A stretch of 64,000 bases of DNA. Origin: Burhinus oedicnemus. Its lineage: Eukaryota > Chordata > Aves > Charadriiformes > Burhinidae. The stretch covers positions 931,297 through 995,296 of the forward strand of contig VFFE01007028.1 in the NCBI GenBank assembly GCA_008921705.1. The letters run 5' to 3'. Both the position numbers and the translations under genes were made by a program. Under the pieces are notes generated by a model. That model was not told where the DNA came from. It saw nothing but the letters and a program-made list of their open reading frames with translations, and searched no databases. Below, piece after piece: positions 63,501-64,000 of the stretch (its first letter is position 1; every line of letters begins with the position of its first letter).

Positions 63501-64000
63501 GGCATGTAAGTTCTTGCAAACTCTAGTTATTTTCTGGCTAATGCCAAACGCTCCACAAGAAATATATCATGGTATTAATAATCAGAACATTGTCCTTGCA
63601 GACAGAAGTTCAGGTACCTTCTCTTCCCTTTCTGATCTGAATTTCACTGTTTACTTAAATCTATTTACAGAATCTGGGCTTTTTGTTATCAAAAGCATAT
63701 ACCTTCATGGTAGTCCTCTGACTTGGACAGTGCAAACTTGCAGTATGTTTAAAGTTTCTATCATGTTTAATGACCTGATAGAAAGAGTTCAAACCATTTA
63801 GACACCCAGCTCTGCAACTGGATAAGTTTGGGGCACGAAGAAAGTGGTAGTTCAATGATTTCTGTCGAGTTCTTGCAATACAAGAATGAGAGGATTTGTC
63901 TATAACAATATCAAGAAAGGTCTTGTAATTCATCTCTAGCCTGTTTTGAGGAATAGCTTAAAATGTAATTGAAGATGTCATTAATTGACAACCCATATTG
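60520..64000 (-). other. Sequence upstream of KCNK16 exon 2, probably intron 1
   Basis: No reading frame resembling the TALK-1 N-terminus, TM1 or the N-x-T-C-L cap motif was found on minus. This stretch is most simply the 3' part of KCNK16 intron 1, which in KCNK17 is 11 kb. No other gene is recognised. Confidence 0.6.

Noticed and set aside
1..64000. CRISPR arrays, operons, tRNA or rRNA genes
   Set aside because: No regularly spaced repeats, clustered bacterial-style genes or recognisable structural RNA were seen. The window is vertebrate nuclear DNA.

Overview
The window looks like nuclear DNA from a bird, or at least a sauropsid. Genes are split by long introns with GT/AG boundaries, most of the sequence is AT-rich and non-coding, the only recognisable transposons are CR1-type LINE fragments, and there is one strong CpG island. 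I see no primate- or rodent-type SINEs and nothing prokaryotic. The species cannot be fixed from the sequence alone.

The protein-coding content is two tandem, head-to-tail two-pore-domain potassium channel genes of the TALK subgroup, both on the minus strand. KCNK17 (TALK-2) is complete: five coding exons between 50779 (start codon) and 26431 (stop codon) join in frame into a 322-residue protein. KCNK16 (TALK-1) is incomplete. Its exons 2-5 lie between 60519 and 55570 and encode 223 residues; exon 1 (N-terminus, TM1, cap helix) is not found in the last 3.5 kb and probably lies beyond the right edge. A consensus poly(A) signal follows the KCNK16 stop by about 70 bases, so the two transcription units are separated by about 4.7 kb. 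Minus-strand order KCNK16 then KCNK17 matches the mammalian order (KIF6 - KCNK16 - KCNK17 - KCNK5), so KCNK5 would be expected beyond the left edge and KIF6 beyond the right edge; neither is seen here.

Layout by plus coordinate: 1-26430 is gene-poor flank downstream of KCNK17 with two CR1 remnants (about 2.9-3.76 kb, the upper part still showing reverse-transcriptase coding, and 22.4-22.8 kb) and a 21-bp tandem duplication. 26431-50779 is KCNK17, with large introns 1 (11.0 kb) and 2 (9.65 kb); intron 2 carries two CR1 pieces and intron 1 a G-quadruplex-capable tract. 50125-51180 is the CpG island and likely KCNK17 promoter. 51180-55495 is the intergenic spacer. 55570-60519 is KCNK16 exons 2-5. 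60520-64000 has no recognised gene and probably belongs to KCNK16 intron 1.

Both proteins are predicted plasma-membrane background K+ channel subunits working as dimers. Both keep TIGYG and TIGFG selectivity filters, and both keep a basic residue at the start of TM4 (Lys237 in KCNK17; Arg162 of the partial KCNK16) that aligns with the TASK-2 extracellular pH sensor Arg224. Both are therefore expected to be activated by alkaline extracellular pH. I did not find a novel biological system; the findings are local curiosities of an otherwise conventional vertebrate locus.
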